Part shown: positions 9,173 through 17,827 of the stretch, piece by piece
Position numbering within the stretch: the stretch's first letter is position 1
Layout of the letters: each line of letters starts with the position of its first letter
Source: Acuticoccus kalidii
GTDB lineage: Bacteria; Pseudomonadota; Alphaproteobacteria; Rhizobiales; Amorphaceae
Assembly: GCF_021556395.1 (NCBI RefSeq)
Contig: NZ_JAKGCS010000008.1
Location: 174,398 to 238,397 of the forward strand
Reading direction: 5' to 3'
DNA length: 64,000 nt
Notes under the pieces: model-generated
Databases searched by the model: none
Told to the model about the DNA's origin: nothing
Seen by the model: the letters and a program-made list of their open reading frames with translations, nothing else
Translations under genes and position numbers: made by a program

Positions 9173-9987
9173 CGGCGCCGTCCGATGGTCCGCGCCGCAT
9201 TCCTCCCACCGAAGGCGGCAACGCGGACGAGAACGTCATCGAGGTGCACGACGTCACCGTCTCGTTCGGCACCTTCAACGTCTTCAAGAATCTCGATCTC
9301 GAGGTGAAGCGGGGCGAGATCCTCGGCTTCGTCGGTGCGTCGGGCGCGGGCAAATCGGTGTTGATGCGCACGATCCTGGAGCTCGTGCCCAAGCAGCACG
9401 GCACCATCCGCCTGTTCGGCAAGGATATCGACGCGCTGCCCCCGGCCGAGAGCGCCGAGCTCAACAAGCGTTATGGCGTGCTCTTTCAGATGGGCGCGCT
9501 CTTCTCGTCGCTGACGGTGCTGGAGAACATCCAGGTGCCGATGCGCGAGAACCACAATATGAGCCCCCGGCTGATGGACGAGCTCGCGCTGATGAAGCTC
9601 GACATGGTGGGCCTTGCGCGGAGCGCGGCGAACAAGCTGCCGTCGGAACTGTCGGGCGGCATGATCAAGCGCGCCGGCCTTGCCCGCGCGCTCGCCCTCG
9701 ATCCCGAGCTGCTCTTCGTCGACGAGCCGACCTCCGGCCTCGATCCGATCGGCGCCGCGGCGTTCGACAGCCTCATCAAGGGGCTTCGGGACACGCTCGG
9801 CCTCACCGTCTACATGGTGACGCACGATCTCGACAGCCTCTATTCGGTCTGTGACCGGGTCGCCGTCCTCGCCGACAAGCGCGTCGTCGCGGCCGAACCT
9901 GTCCAGAAACTTTTGGATTTCGATCACCCCTGGGTGCGCGAATATTTCCGCGGTGTTCGTGGTCGGCGGTTTATCGGCCATGCATGA
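9169..9987 (+). CDS. MlaF-type ABC transporter ATP-binding protein
   Basis: This ATPase of 272 residues has Walker A (GASGAGKS), a Q-loop in LFQMGALFSSLTVLEN, the signature LSGGM, Walker B (LLFVDEPTSGLDP) and the switch His in VTHDLDS. The spelling LSGGM-x-KRAGLARAL is typical of MlaF rather than of amino-acid transporters. An extension of about 20 residues precedes the fold (IPPTEGGNADENVIEV). The gene starts inside the permease stop (ATGA), so the two subunits are translationally coupled. It should power phospholipid movement through MlaE and the downstream MCE protein at the inner membrane. Confidence 0.93.
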   Translation: MTAPSDGPRRIPPTEGGNADENVIEVHDVTVSFGTFNVFKNLDLEVKRGEILGFVGASGAGKSVLMRTILELVPKQHGTIRLFGKDIDALPPAESAELNKRYGVLFQMGALFSSLTVLENIQVPMRENHNMSPRLMDELALMKLDMVGLARSAANKLPSELSGGMIKRAGLARALALDPELLFVDEPTSGLDPIGAAAFDSLIKGLRDTLGLTVYMVTHDLDSLYSVCDRVAVLADKRVVAAEPVQKLLDFDHPWVREYFRGVRGRRFIGHA

Positions 9988-10060
9988 CCCGCAGTCGGCA
10001 ACGTCCGAAGGGCATCGGGAGACTTCGACCCCGGATCCGTACAGCGAGCTGAGTTGAACG

Positions 10061-13000
10061 ATGGAAACGCGTGCGAACTATGTGGCCATTGGCGCCTTCG
10101 TCATCGTCGTGCTCTGCGCGGCGATGGCGGCGCTCTACTGGTTTTACCGCTCGGCCAATTCCGGGGCGACGGAAGTCGTCCGCATCGTCTTTCCCGAACC
10201 CGTCACGGGGTTGTCGAATGGCGGGTCGGTGCTCTTCAACGGCATTCGCGTCGGCGAGGTGACACGGCTCGAATTCGCGCCGGAAGGCGGCGACAATGTG
10301 ATCGCCATCACGCGGCTCAGCCAGCGCGCGCCGATCAAGACCGACACGGTCGCGACGCTGAGCTTCCAGGGGCTCACCGGCGTCGCCTACATCTCCTTGA
10401 GCGGCGGCAGTGAGGCCGCGCCCTCGCTCTTCGCCTCGACGGACGACGACGAGACCACGCCGCCGACGATCTACGCCGCGACGTCGACCTTCACCAACGT
10501 CATCGACAGCGCGCAGAATGTCCTGCGCAATCTCAACAGCACGCTCGACGAGGTGAACAGCCTCCTGTCGTCGAACCGCTCGGACGTCAACGCGGTGGTC
10601 GGCAACGTGCGGACCTTCTCCGACGCGCTCGCCGCGTCCGGCCCGCAGATCTCCGGCCTCATCGACAATATCTCGAGCGCGGCCGACGCCGTCGCGACCA
10701 CGGTCCCGCACGTCACGAGCATCGTCGACAACGCCAACGAGATCCTGACGGCGATCAACCCGCAGCGCGTCGGCGAGATCGTCGACAATGTCGAGACCTT
10801 CACCGCGACGCTGCCGCAGATCAGCCAGCAGGCCGAATCGATCGTCGGGACCGTCAACGGCCTTGTCGTCCGGCTCGACGACGCGGCGGGCGTCCTCGGC
10901 GATTCGATCCGCGCGGCCGGCAACGTCATCTCCGCGATCGACGATCAGGCGATCAACGAGATCGTCCAGAATGTGCGCGCCGCGACCAGCGTCTTTTCCG
11001 GCCGCTCCGAGGAAATCGGCACCCTCGTCGACAACGTGACCGTCGTGAGCGGCAATGTGCGCGACATCACCGAGACCCTCGCCGGCAAGCGGGAGGCGAT
11101 CGGCCAGGCGGTCGACGATGCCGGAACGCTGATCGCCGATGCGCGCGGCGCCGTCGCCGCCGCGACCCCGGCCATCGAGAGCTTCAGCCGTTCGCTCGAG
11201 GCGATTTCGCCCGAGCGGGTGACGGCGATCATCGATAGCGTCCAGTCGATCAGCACGGGCCTTGCCTCGCGCACCGAAGCGTTCGGCGCGTTGATCGATT
11301 CGGCGACCGACGCGGCAGAGAGCATCGACCAGATCGCGCGGTCCGTGGCCGCCCGCAACGCCGTCATCGAAAAGACGATCGACGACACGAGCCAGCTCAT
11401 CGCCAACCTGCGCGAGGCCTCGAACAGCGCCCCGCAGATCCTCACCGATGCGAGCGGCCTCTTGCAGGACGCGCGCGGTGTCGTCAGCGCGGTCAACGCC
11501 GAAGCGATCAACAAAGTGGTCGCGGACGTCGGCACGTTCGCCGACGCGATGGCGGCGCAGTCGGCCAATATCGGCCCGCTCGTCGAGGCGGCGACCGGGG
11601 TTGCCCAGCGGTCCGGCGAGATCGCGACGGCGCTCTCCGAGAAGCTGCCGCAGATCAACACCTTCCTCGACAATGCCGAGGCGGTTTCGACCTCCTTGCG
11701 CACGGCTTCGGCCGATCTTCCGGGCCTCGTCGCCTCGCTGCGGCCCGGCATCGACAACGCCTCCGCCGCGCTCTCCGCGCTCGATCCCGAAGCGATCGGC
11801 GTGATCCAGCGCGACGTTGCCGCCGTCACCACGGCGCTCGCGCAGAAGCGGGACCAGATGGCGAGCCTCATCGACAACGTCTCGGGTGCGGCGGGCAGCA
11901 TCGACGAAGTCGCGACCGCGCTCGCAGCCCGGACGCCCCAGATCGGCGAGGTCATCGACCGCGTCGATACGATCACCGCGTCGGTCCAGACCTTCGCCGC
12001 ATCGTTGCCGGAGTTCACCGACACGCTGCGTCCCGGCATCGAGAATGTCGCGAACGTCTTCGCGTCGATCGACCCGGAGGCCGTCGGCGGCATCGTGACC
12101 AATGTGAAGTCGCTTTCCGACGCGCTCGCCGCTCAGTCGCCGCGGGTCGAGGCGATCGTGACCAATGCCGACACGACGCTCGCCGACGTCTCGGCCATCA
12201 CGGCCCGCTTCCGCAGCGAGCTCGACACGATCACCGCCGGCATCGCCGACGCCCGCGAGGCGATCGGCAGCGCCCGCACCTTCGCCGAGGGCTTGCCGAC
12301 GCTCCTGCAGCGCGTCGAGCCGGGCGTCACCAACTTCTCCGACGCGCTCGGGTCGATCGACCCGGCCGCGATCTCCACCATCGTCGGCAATGTCCGCAAC
12401 GTGACCGAGACGCTCTCGCAATCGAGCGAGCAGATCAGCGCGATCATCACGACCGCCGACACGGTGGTGAAGCAGGTGAACGAGGTGACGCAGACGGTTT
12501 CGGCCCGCACCGCCGACATCGACCAGGCGATCGACGGCGTCGCCAAGCTCGGCGGGGCGCTGGGCGAGGCCGCGCCGCGCGTCAGCGAAATCGTCGACGG
12601 GGTGGACGAGGCCGTGAAGTCGGTGTCCTCCACGCTCTCGGAGGTGAACACCGAAGCCCTCAACGACATCCTCACCGATGTCCGTACGGTCGTCTCCGCC
12701 GTCGCCGCCCGCACCGGCGAGATCGGTCAGGCGATCGACAACATCTCCAATGCCTCCCGCGGCCTCAGCGATGCGCTGGGCACGATGGGCGGTGAAGACG
12801 GGACGATGAAGGAGATCCTCGACCGGGCTCAGCGCATCGTCGCGAACCTCGAGCGGGCGTCCGAGCAGGTCGGCGCGGTGATGAACCGCGCCAACGGTCT
12901 CCTCGACGGTCCGGTCCAGGGGATGATCGCCAATGTCAGCAACGCGGCCGGGTCGGTGAATCAAGTCGCTGCTGCATTTGCATCACGCGCCGATGAAATC

Positions 13001-13177
13001 GCCAGCGGAGTCGGCCGCTTCTCGAAGGGCGGCCTTGACGATCTGCGGACGCTCATCAACCAAGGAAGAAGTACTTTGGCGTCGATCGAGAGCACCGTGT
13101 CGAGTTTTGACAGAGACCCAAGCCGCGTGATCTTCGGCGGCCCGAACGGCCCGCGGTACCAGCCGCAACGTCGATGA
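10061..13177 (+). CDS. Very long MCE-family protein (MlaD/PqiB-like) with 96-residue repeats
   Basis: The 1038-residue protein begins with a membrane anchor (YVAIGAFVIVVLCAAMAALYWFY) and one MCE domain at about residues 38-125 (VVRIVFPEPVTGLSNGGSV, FNGIRVGEV, FQGLTGVAYISLSGG). The remaining 900 residues are low-complexity helix, rich in Ala, Ile, Val, Asp, Ser and Asn. They carry a recurring motif of the form (I/V/L)(D/N/S)-P/A/T-E-A, then I-V-x-N/D-V. Single-domain MlaD proteins are usually 150-330 residues, so this tail is extreme. In the family the MCE domains form a hexameric ring, and C-terminal helices can make a tunnel towards the outer membrane. It lies 73 bp after the ATPase and overlaps the lipoprotein start. 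The helical fold is inferred from composition only. Confidence 0.9.
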   Translation: METRANYVAIGAFVIVVLCAAMAALYWFYRSANSGATEVVRIVFPEPVTGLSNGGSVLFNGIRVGEVTRLEFAPEGGDNVIAITRLSQRAPIKTDTVATLSFQGLTGVAYISLSGGSEAAPSLFASTDDDETTPPTIYAATSTFTNVIDSAQNVLRNLNSTLDEVNSLLSSNRSDVNAVVGNVRTFSDALAASGPQISGLIDNISSAADAVATTVPHVTSIVDNANEILTAINPQRVGEIVDNVETFTATLPQISQQAESIVGTVNGLVVRLDDAAGVLGDSIRAAGNVISAIDDQAINEIVQNVRAATSVFSGRSEEIGTLVDNVTVVSGNVRDITETLAGKREAIGQAVDDAGTLIADARGAVAAATPAIESFSRSLEAISPERVTAIIDSVQSISTGLASRTEAFGALIDSATDAAESIDQIARSVAARNAVIEKTIDDTSQLIANLREASNSAPQILTDASGLLQDARGVVSAVNAEAINKVVADVGTFADAMAAQSANIGPLVEAATGVAQRSGEIATALSEKLPQINTFLDNAEAVSTSLRTASADLPGLVASLRPGIDNASAALSALDPEAIGVIQRDVAAVTTALAQKRDQMASLIDNVSGAAGSIDEVATALAARTPQIGEVIDRVDTITASVQTFAASLPEFTDTLRPGIENVANVFASIDPEAVGGIVTNVKSLSDALAAQSPRVEAIVTNADTTLADVSAITARFRSELDTITAGIADAREAIGSARTFAEGLPTLLQRVEPGVTNFSDALGSIDPAAISTIVGNVRNVTETLSQSSEQISAIITTADTVVKQVNEVTQTVSARTADIDQAIDGVAKLGGALGEAAPRVSEIVDGVDEAVKSVSSTLSEVNTEALNDILTDVRTVVSAVAARTGEIGQAIDNISNASRGLSDALGTMGGEDGTMKEILDRAQRIVANLERASEQVGAVMNRANGLLDGPVQGMIANVSNAAGSVNQVAAAFASRADEIASGVGRFSKGGLDDLRTLINQGRSTLASIESTVSSFDRDPSRVIFGGPNGPRYQPQRR
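11204..12643 (+). repeat. Five in-frame 96-residue repeats in the MCE protein
   Basis: The marker motif starts at residues 382 (ISPERVTAII), 478 (VNAEAINKVV), 574 (LDPEAIGVIQ), 670 (IDPEAVGGIV), 766 (IDPAAISTIV) and 862 (VNTEALNDIL). Every interval is exactly 96 residues (288 bases), giving five complete units. Two earlier, irregular copies start at 232 (INPQRVGEIV) and 293 (IDDQAINEIV), 61 and 89 residues apart. Apart from the marker the units are diverged in sequence, so the period is conserved better than the residues. Confidence 0.85.
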
Positions 13178-13758
13178 TGGGGCTGAGCCGGATCCTTGCG
13201 TTGGTGGCAGCGCTCACCCTCGCCGCGTGCGGCGGGGGAGAGCAGATCTCCGCGATCTATGAGCTGACCGCCTCGCCCACACCGCCGGTCTCGCGCGGGA
13301 CGACCGCGCAGATCCTGGTGCCGGAGCCGCGCGCGCTGGAGGCGTTGGCGTCGAACAAGATCGCCGTCAAACCGACCGAGCTGACGATCTCCTACTATCC
13401 CGAGGTCGCCTATCAGGACACCGTTCCGCGGGTGCTTCAGCGGGTGCTGCTCGACACGTTCCAGAACACCGGGCGCGTCAATGCGGTCGGCCTTCCGGGG
13501 CAGAGCCTCCTCATCAACTACCAGGTCGTGACCGAGGTGCGCTCCTTCCAGGTCGAGACCTATGCCGGCGACAAGGCGCGTGTCGTCGTCGCGGTGAAGC
13601 TCCTCAACGATTCGAACGGCCGCGTCCTGTCGAGCCGCATCTTCGACACGATGGTGCCGCTCTCGTCCGACGCGCCGGAGCCGGCGATGGTCGGCATGAA
13701 CCAGGCCGTTCAACAGCTCTCGGCCGATATCGTGAACTGGACGCTCGCGCAGATCTGA
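13174..13758 (+). CDS. ABC-type transport auxiliary lipoprotein (PqiC / DUF330-like)
   Basis: The 194-residue protein has a lipoprotein signal (ILALVAALTLAAC, lipobox with Cys19). A DUF330-type domain follows: YELTASPTPP, ILVPEPRALEALASNKIAV, ISYYPEVAYQDTVPRVLQRVLLDTF and a C-terminal AVQQLSADIVNWTL helix. Proteins of this family (PqiC, LetC-like) sit in the outer membrane and dock on the distal end of PqiB-type MCE assemblies. Its start ATG overlaps the MCE stop (ATGA). Its presence in place of MlaC suggests that the long MCE protein reaches the outer membrane directly, as in Pqi systems, rather than handing lipid to a soluble carrier. Confidence 0.88.
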   Translation: MMGLSRILALVAALTLAACGGGEQISAIYELTASPTPPVSRGTTAQILVPEPRALEALASNKIAVKPTELTISYYPEVAYQDTVPRVLQRVLLDTFQNTGRVNAVGLPGQSLLINYQVVTEVRSFQVETYAGDKARVVVAVKLLNDSNGRVLSSRIFDTMVPLSSDAPEPAMVGMNQAVQQLSADIVNWTLAQI

Positions 13759-13774
13759 CGCGCGGGCGGGCACG

Positions 13775-13793
13775 CGCCCGGATCATCCGGGCG
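13775..13793. terminator. Hairpin between convergent genes
   Basis: An 8-bp GC-rich stem (CGCCCGGA / TCCGGGCG) with a 3-base loop lies 17 bases after the lipoprotein stop, between convergent genes. There is no clear T-run, so it is a weak or bidirectional terminator candidate. Confidence 0.4.
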
Positions 13794-13855
13794 AGGGTGG
13801 CCGAGGAGACAGGGCGCGCCGTGCGCTCGTCTTCAGCGGCGCCGGGCGGGGGCGA

Positions 13856-14917
13856 TCACGCGCCCCAGGTCGCCTTCAGCACGCGCACCCAGTTGCGCCA
13901 GCACAATTTCTCGCAAACCGTCTCGCCATAGCGGGCGCGCATCGCCTCGCGCAGCAACGGCAACGTCTCGATGCCGGTGAGCGCCTCGGGGACGAGGGCG
14001 CCGTCATAGTCCGAGCCGAGGCCGACACCGTCTTCGCCGAGATGGGCGAGGAGGTGGTCGATATGGTCGAGAACGCGTTCGACCGGGACGTTGGGCAGCA
14101 TCCGCCCGTCCTCGCGCAAGAAGGCCGTCGCGAAGTTGACACCCACCATGCCGCCGGTCTCCGCGATCGCGGCGAGCTGCCTGTCGGTGAGGTTGCGGGC
14201 GGTGGCGCAGAGCGCATGGGCGTTCGAGTGGGTCGCGACGAGCGGCTTGTCGGAGCGCTTGGCGATGTCCCAGAAGCCCTGCTCGGTGATGTGGGAGAGG
14301 TCCACCATGATGCCGAGCGCGTTGCATCGCTCGACGAGGCGGATCCCGTCCGCGGTGAGGCCGGGGCCGGTGTCGGGCGAGCTCGGAAAGCGGAAGGGGA
14401 CGCCGTGGCCGAAGCGGTTCGGCCGGCTCCACACCGGCCCCAGCGAGCGGAGCCCCGCCGCATGGAAGACGTCGAGCAAAAAGAGGTCGCGGTCGATCGC
14501 CTCCGCGCCCTCGATATGGAGGATCGCGGCCAGCGGACCGTTCGCGCCGATCGTCTCTTCGAGCGCCGCGGCCGTGCGGCAGATCCGCACTTCGCCCGCC
14601 CGCTCCAGTTCGGTGAGGATCGAGATCTGCATCGCCGCGGCGGCGACCCCTTCATCGTGCGGAACCTCCGGCGGCAAGGGCACGCTGAAACGGGGGGAGG
14701 ACATCGCCCCATAATCCGGTCCGCCGATATTGGAGGACGGCACCCAGACGGCGAAGAACCCGCCGGCGAACCCGCCAACCTTGGCGCGGGCGGCGTCGAT
14801 CGCGGCGGACGGGTTGGACCGGAAACGGTTCACCGCCCCGGCCGGGCCGGTGGCGGCGAGCTTGGACAGGATGTCGTTGTGGCCGTCGAAGATCGGCGGG
14901 GACGTGGGATCGGCCAA
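13856..14917 (-). CDS. Membrane dipeptidase (peptidase family M19)
   Basis: The 353-residue protein is a renal-dipeptidase-type enzyme. The HxD zinc ligands are in IFDGHNDIL at the N-terminus, the bridging Glu is in LHIEGAEAID, and further ligands and the catalytic region are in MVDLSHITEQGFWDI, PLVATHSNAHALC and VGLGSDYDG. Family members hydrolyse dipeptides, often with D-residues, and some act on the beta-lactam imipenem. No signal peptide is seen, so it is probably cytosolic. The TTG at 14917 was chosen because AGGA lies seven bases upstream and the family starts there. It follows the Liv-type transporter genes on the same strand, 143 bp after livF, and could be the last gene of that unit. 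Confidence 0.87.
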   Translation of the reverse strand: MADPTSPPIFDGHNDILSKLAATGPAGAVNRFRSNPSAAIDAARAKVGGFAGGFFAVWVPSSNIGGPDYGAMSSPRFSVPLPPEVPHDEGVAAAAMQISILTELERAGEVRICRTAAALEETIGANGPLAAILHIEGAEAIDRDLFLLDVFHAAGLRSLGPVWSRPNRFGHGVPFRFPSSPDTGPGLTADGIRLVERCNALGIMVDLSHITEQGFWDIAKRSDKPLVATHSNAHALCATARNLTDRQLAAIAETGGMVGVNFATAFLREDGRMLPNVPVERVLDHIDHLLAHLGEDGVGLGSDYDGALVPEALTGIETLPLLREAMRARYGETVCEKLCWRNWVRVLKATWGA

Positions 14918-15060
14918 GGAGCGGTCCTCAGGATGGAAGCGCGCGCGTGTGCGCGGGCGTCCATCATCGGGCCGCTTCCATGGGTCCGCAAGCGCGGATG
15001 GTGCCGCGCCCGCGCCCGTCTCGCCCCTCCGGCCCGCCTCGGCGGCGGCCTGGCCGGGGC

Positions 15061-15825
15061 TCACACGGCGAGGAATTCCTCGCGCAGCGCCTTGTCGGCG
15101 AGGACGTCGGCGGCGCTTCCGGTGTGCACGATCTCGCCCATGTCCATGATGATCGCCCGGTCGGCGAGGTGAAGGGCGGCGATCGCGTTCTGCTCCACCA
15201 TGATCGTCGTGATGCCGAGCGCCTTGATCTCGGCGACGATGTTCTCGATCTCCTGCACGATCACCGGGGCGAGGCCTTCATAGGGCTCGTCGAGGAGGAG
15301 GAGCTTGATATCGCGGGCGAGGGCGCGGGCGACCGCCAGCATCTGCTGCTCGCCGCCCGACATCGTCACCGCCTCCTGGCGGCGCCGTTCGGCAAGGCGC
15401 GGGAAATGCTCGTAGATCCGCGCGAGCTCCCAGCCTTTCGGCTCGGCGATCTGGCTGAGCTGGAGGTTCTCCTCCACGGTGAGGCCGGCGATGATCCGCC
15501 GATCCTCCGGCACGAGCTGCACGCCGAGGCGGGCGGCCTGATAGGACGTCATCTTGGTGAGGTCGTGCGCGCCGAGATGGATCGAGCCGCGCCGCAATTG
15601 CGGGGTGTCGATCCGTGCGATGGTGCGCAAGGTCGAGGTCTTGCCCGCGCCGTTGCGGCCGAGAAGGGCGACGACTTCGCCCTCCTTCACGCCGAATGAG
15701 ACGCCTTGGACGATATAGCTCTCGCCGTAATAGGCGTGAACGTCCTCGCACCGGAAGAAGGCTTCCTTCTCCGGGGCGGCCCGCGGGCCGGAGGGGGCCT
15801 CCGCGGCGGTGTCGATCGCGGCCAT
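15061..15825 (-). CDS. livF: LivF-type branched-chain/short-chain substrate ABC transporter ATPase
   Basis: The 254-residue ATPase has Walker A (GRNGAGKT), the signature MSGGEQQML and Walker B (LLLLDEPYEGLAP), all characteristic of LivF. The N-terminal 25 residues (AAIDTAAEAPSG and following) are an extension before the fold. It is the last transporter subunit gene of the operon, and its start overlaps the livG stop by one base. LivF pairs with LivG to power the LivHM channel. LivFGHM-type systems take up branched-chain amino acids, but also urea, amides or short-chain acids. Its likely substrate is discussed under the binding protein. Confidence 0.92.
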   Translation of the reverse strand: MAAIDTAAEAPSGPRAAPEKEAFFRCEDVHAYYGESYIVQGVSFGVKEGEVVALLGRNGAGKTSTLRTIARIDTPQLRRGSIHLGAHDLTKMTSYQAARLGVQLVPEDRRIIAGLTVEENLQLSQIAEPKGWELARIYEHFPRLAERRRQEAVTMSGGEQQMLAVARALARDIKLLLLDEPYEGLAPVIVQEIENIVAEIKALGITTIMVEQNAIAALHLADRAIIMDMGEIVHTGSAADVLADKALREEFLAV

Positions 15826-16586
15826 CAGTGGGCTCCTCCGAGATAGGCTTCCTGCACGCGGGGGTCGGCGCGCACTTCGTCTGGCGTGCCCTCGGCGATG
15901 ATCCGCCCCTGGGCGAGCACCGACACCTTGTCGGCGAGGGAGAAGACGACGTGCATGTCGTGCTCGATGATCACCTTCGTCATCCCGCGCTCCTTGATGC
16001 GTTTCAGGATGTCGATCGTCCGGTTGGTGTCGAGCCGGCTCATGCCGGCGGTCGGCTCGTCGAGGAGTAGGAGGGAGGGGTGCTGAACGAGGCACATCGC
16101 AAGCTCGAGGCGTCGCTTGTCGCCGCGTGAGAGCGAGGCCGCCTCGTGGTGGCGCTTCTCGATGAGGCCGAGATCGAGAAGCACGTGCTCGGCCTCGGCG
16201 CGCACGTCCTTGTCGGCGTCGAGGGCGGAGAGGAGATTCAGCCGGATCGGACCGTCGCGCCGCGCATAAGCGGGCGCCATCACGTTCTGGAGGAGCGTGA
16301 GGTCGGGAAAGATCTCCGGCGTCTGGAAGACGCGGGCGATGCCGAGCTGGTTGATCTCGTGCGGCTTCTTGCCGGTGATCACCTGGCCCTTGAAGACGAC
16401 CGCGCCTTCGTCCGGGGCGATGCGGCCGACGCACACATTGAGGAGCGTCGACTTGCCGGCCCCGTTGGGCCCGATGATCGCGTGGGTCTTGCCCTCTTCG
16501 ATCATGAGATCGATGTCGGACAGCGCCCGAAGCCCTGCGAAATTCTTCTGAACGTCGGCGACGTGCAGGACGGCGTTCCCCTTCAT
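15825..16586 (-). CDS. livG: LivG-type ABC transporter ATPase
   Basis: The 253-residue ATPase has Walker A (GPNGAGKS), a short [13 protein letters not shown] signature (LSRGD rather than LSGG), Walker B ([17 protein letters not shown]) and [14 protein letters not shown]. The GMS-x3-TN spelling after Walker B is a LivG/UrtD hallmark. Replacement of the second Gly of the signature by Arg also occurs in relatives that handle non-amino-acid substrates. It overlaps livM by four bases (ATGA) upstream and livF by one base downstream, so all subunits should be made together. Confidence 0.92.
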   Translation of the reverse strand: MKGNAVLHVADVQKNFAGLRALSDIDLMIEEGKTHAIIGPNGAGKSTLLNVCVGRIAPDEGAVVFKGQVITGKKPHEINQLGIARVFQTPEIFPDLTLLQNVMAPAYARRDGPIRLNLLSALDADKDVRAEAEHVLLDLGLIEKRHHEAASLSRGDKRRLELAMCLVQHPSLLLLDEPTAGMSRLDTNRTIDILKRIKERGMTKVIIEHDMHVVFSLADKVSVLAQGRIIAEGTPDEVRADPRVQEAYLGGAH

Positions 16587-17824
16587 GATGACGTCTCCGA
16601 CTTGTTGCCGCCGCGGAACATGCGGCCGATCCGTCTGAAGCCTTCGGCAAGCCCGCCCGGCAGGAAGATCACGACGAGGACGAAGAGAACGCCGAGCGTG
16701 AGATGCCACCCCTCGCCGACGAAGGGCGAGACGATGCTGACGGCGAACTCGCGGACGCCGTCGGGCAGGAACGAGAAGGCGTCCGACAGGGTGGTGTGGC
16801 CGAGCGCGGAGAAGATGTTCTCGAAATATTTGATGAGAACCGCGCCGATGAACGGGCCGAGGAGGGTGCCCGCCCCGCCGAGGATCGTCATCAGCACGAC
16901 TTCGCCCGAGGCCGTCCATTGCATCCGCTCCGCGCCGGCGAGTGGGTCGACGACCGCAAGGAGCGCTCCGGCAAGGCCCGCATACATGCCCGACACGATG
17001 AAGGCGACGAGCGTATAAGGCCGCGTGTTGAAGCCGACATAGGCCATGCGCGTCTGGTTCGACTTGATGCCGCGCAGCATCATGCCGAAGGGCGAGCGGG
17101 TGATCCGCAGCGCGATATAGAAGGCGATCATCAGACAGACCGCGCAGGCCCAGAACCCGGCCATCCCCGTCATCGAGATGCCGAAAAAGGAGGCGCGGGG
17201 GATGGCGACTTCGGACGAGCCGACGAGCGCGTCGAGCACGCGCGGATCGTTCCGCAGGACGCGAAGCCCGGTCTCGCCGTTGGTGATCGGGGTGAGCACC
17301 GAATAGGCGAGATTGTAGCACATCTGCGCGAAGGCGAGCGTCAGGATCGAGAAGTAGATGCCCGACCGGCGCAGCGAGACATAACCGATCGCCGCCGCGA
17401 AGACGCCCGCGATCAACACCGAGAGGATGATCGCCGGCACGACGTTGAGCGACAGGAGCTTGAACGACCAGACCGCCGCATAGGAGCCGATACCGAGAAA
17501 GGCGGCGTGGCCGAAGGAGAGGTAGCCGGTCAGCCCGAACAGGATGTTGAAGCCGATCGCGAAGATCCCGAAGATCGCGAAGCGCTGCATGAGGTCCGGG
17601 TAGGCCGCGCCGAAGGGCTGGAGCCAGATCGGCATCGAGAAGACGGCGATCCCGAAGAGGACCGTCATCAGGATGTCGACCTTGGGCGGCCACAAGGGGC
17701 GCATGTCGGGGCCGAGCGGCGGAAGCTGCGTCGGCACCTCGGACTTGGTGTGATAGTGGGCCGAGTGCGTGTCGGCGTCCATCGTCGCGGACTTCAAGTC
17801 GGCGGTGGTGTTCGTCGTATCCAT
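16583..17824 (-). CDS. livM: LivM-type ABC transporter permease
   Basis: The 413-residue permease has a soluble N-terminal region of about 60 residues ([19 protein letters not shown]) followed by about ten membrane helices. Typical LivM segments are [39 protein letters not shown] and [20 protein letters not shown]. The family usually has 300-430 residues, so the length is normal for the longer branch. The gene starts three bases after the livH stop and overlaps livG by ATGA. It forms the translocation pore with LivH. Confidence 0.92.
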   Translation of the reverse strand: MDTTNTTADLKSATMDADTHSAHYHTKSEVPTQLPPLGPDMRPLWPPKVDILMTVLFGIAVFSMPIWLQPFGAAYPDLMQRFAIFGIFAIGFNILFGLTGYLSFGHAAFLGIGSYAAVWSFKLLSLNVVPAIILSVLIAGVFAAAIGYVSLRRSGIYFSILTLAFAQMCYNLAYSVLTPITNGETGLRVLRNDPRVLDALVGSSEVAIPRASFFGISMTGMAGFWACAVCLMIAFYIALRITRSPFGMMLRGIKSNQTRMAYVGFNTRPYTLVAFIVSGMYAGLAGALLAVVDPLAGAERMQWTASGEVVLMTILGGAGTLLGPFIGAVLIKYFENIFSALGHTTLSDAFSFLPDGVREFAVSIVSPFVGEGWHLTLGVLFVLVVIFLPGGLAEGFRRIGRMFRGGNKSETSS

Positions 17825-17827
17825 CGC

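Noticed and set aside
11204..12643. The regular repeats as a CRISPR array or satellite DNA
   Set aside because: They are diverged at the nucleotide level, lie in a coding frame and have a 288-base period; no CRISPR-like short repeats or cas genes are present anywhere in the window.
9971..12964. A 997-residue open frame antisense to the MCE gene
   Set aside because: It is an Arg/Asp-rich mirror of a repetitive GC-rich gene on the other strand, has no ribosome site and no domain, and the + strand gene has family motifs and operon context.
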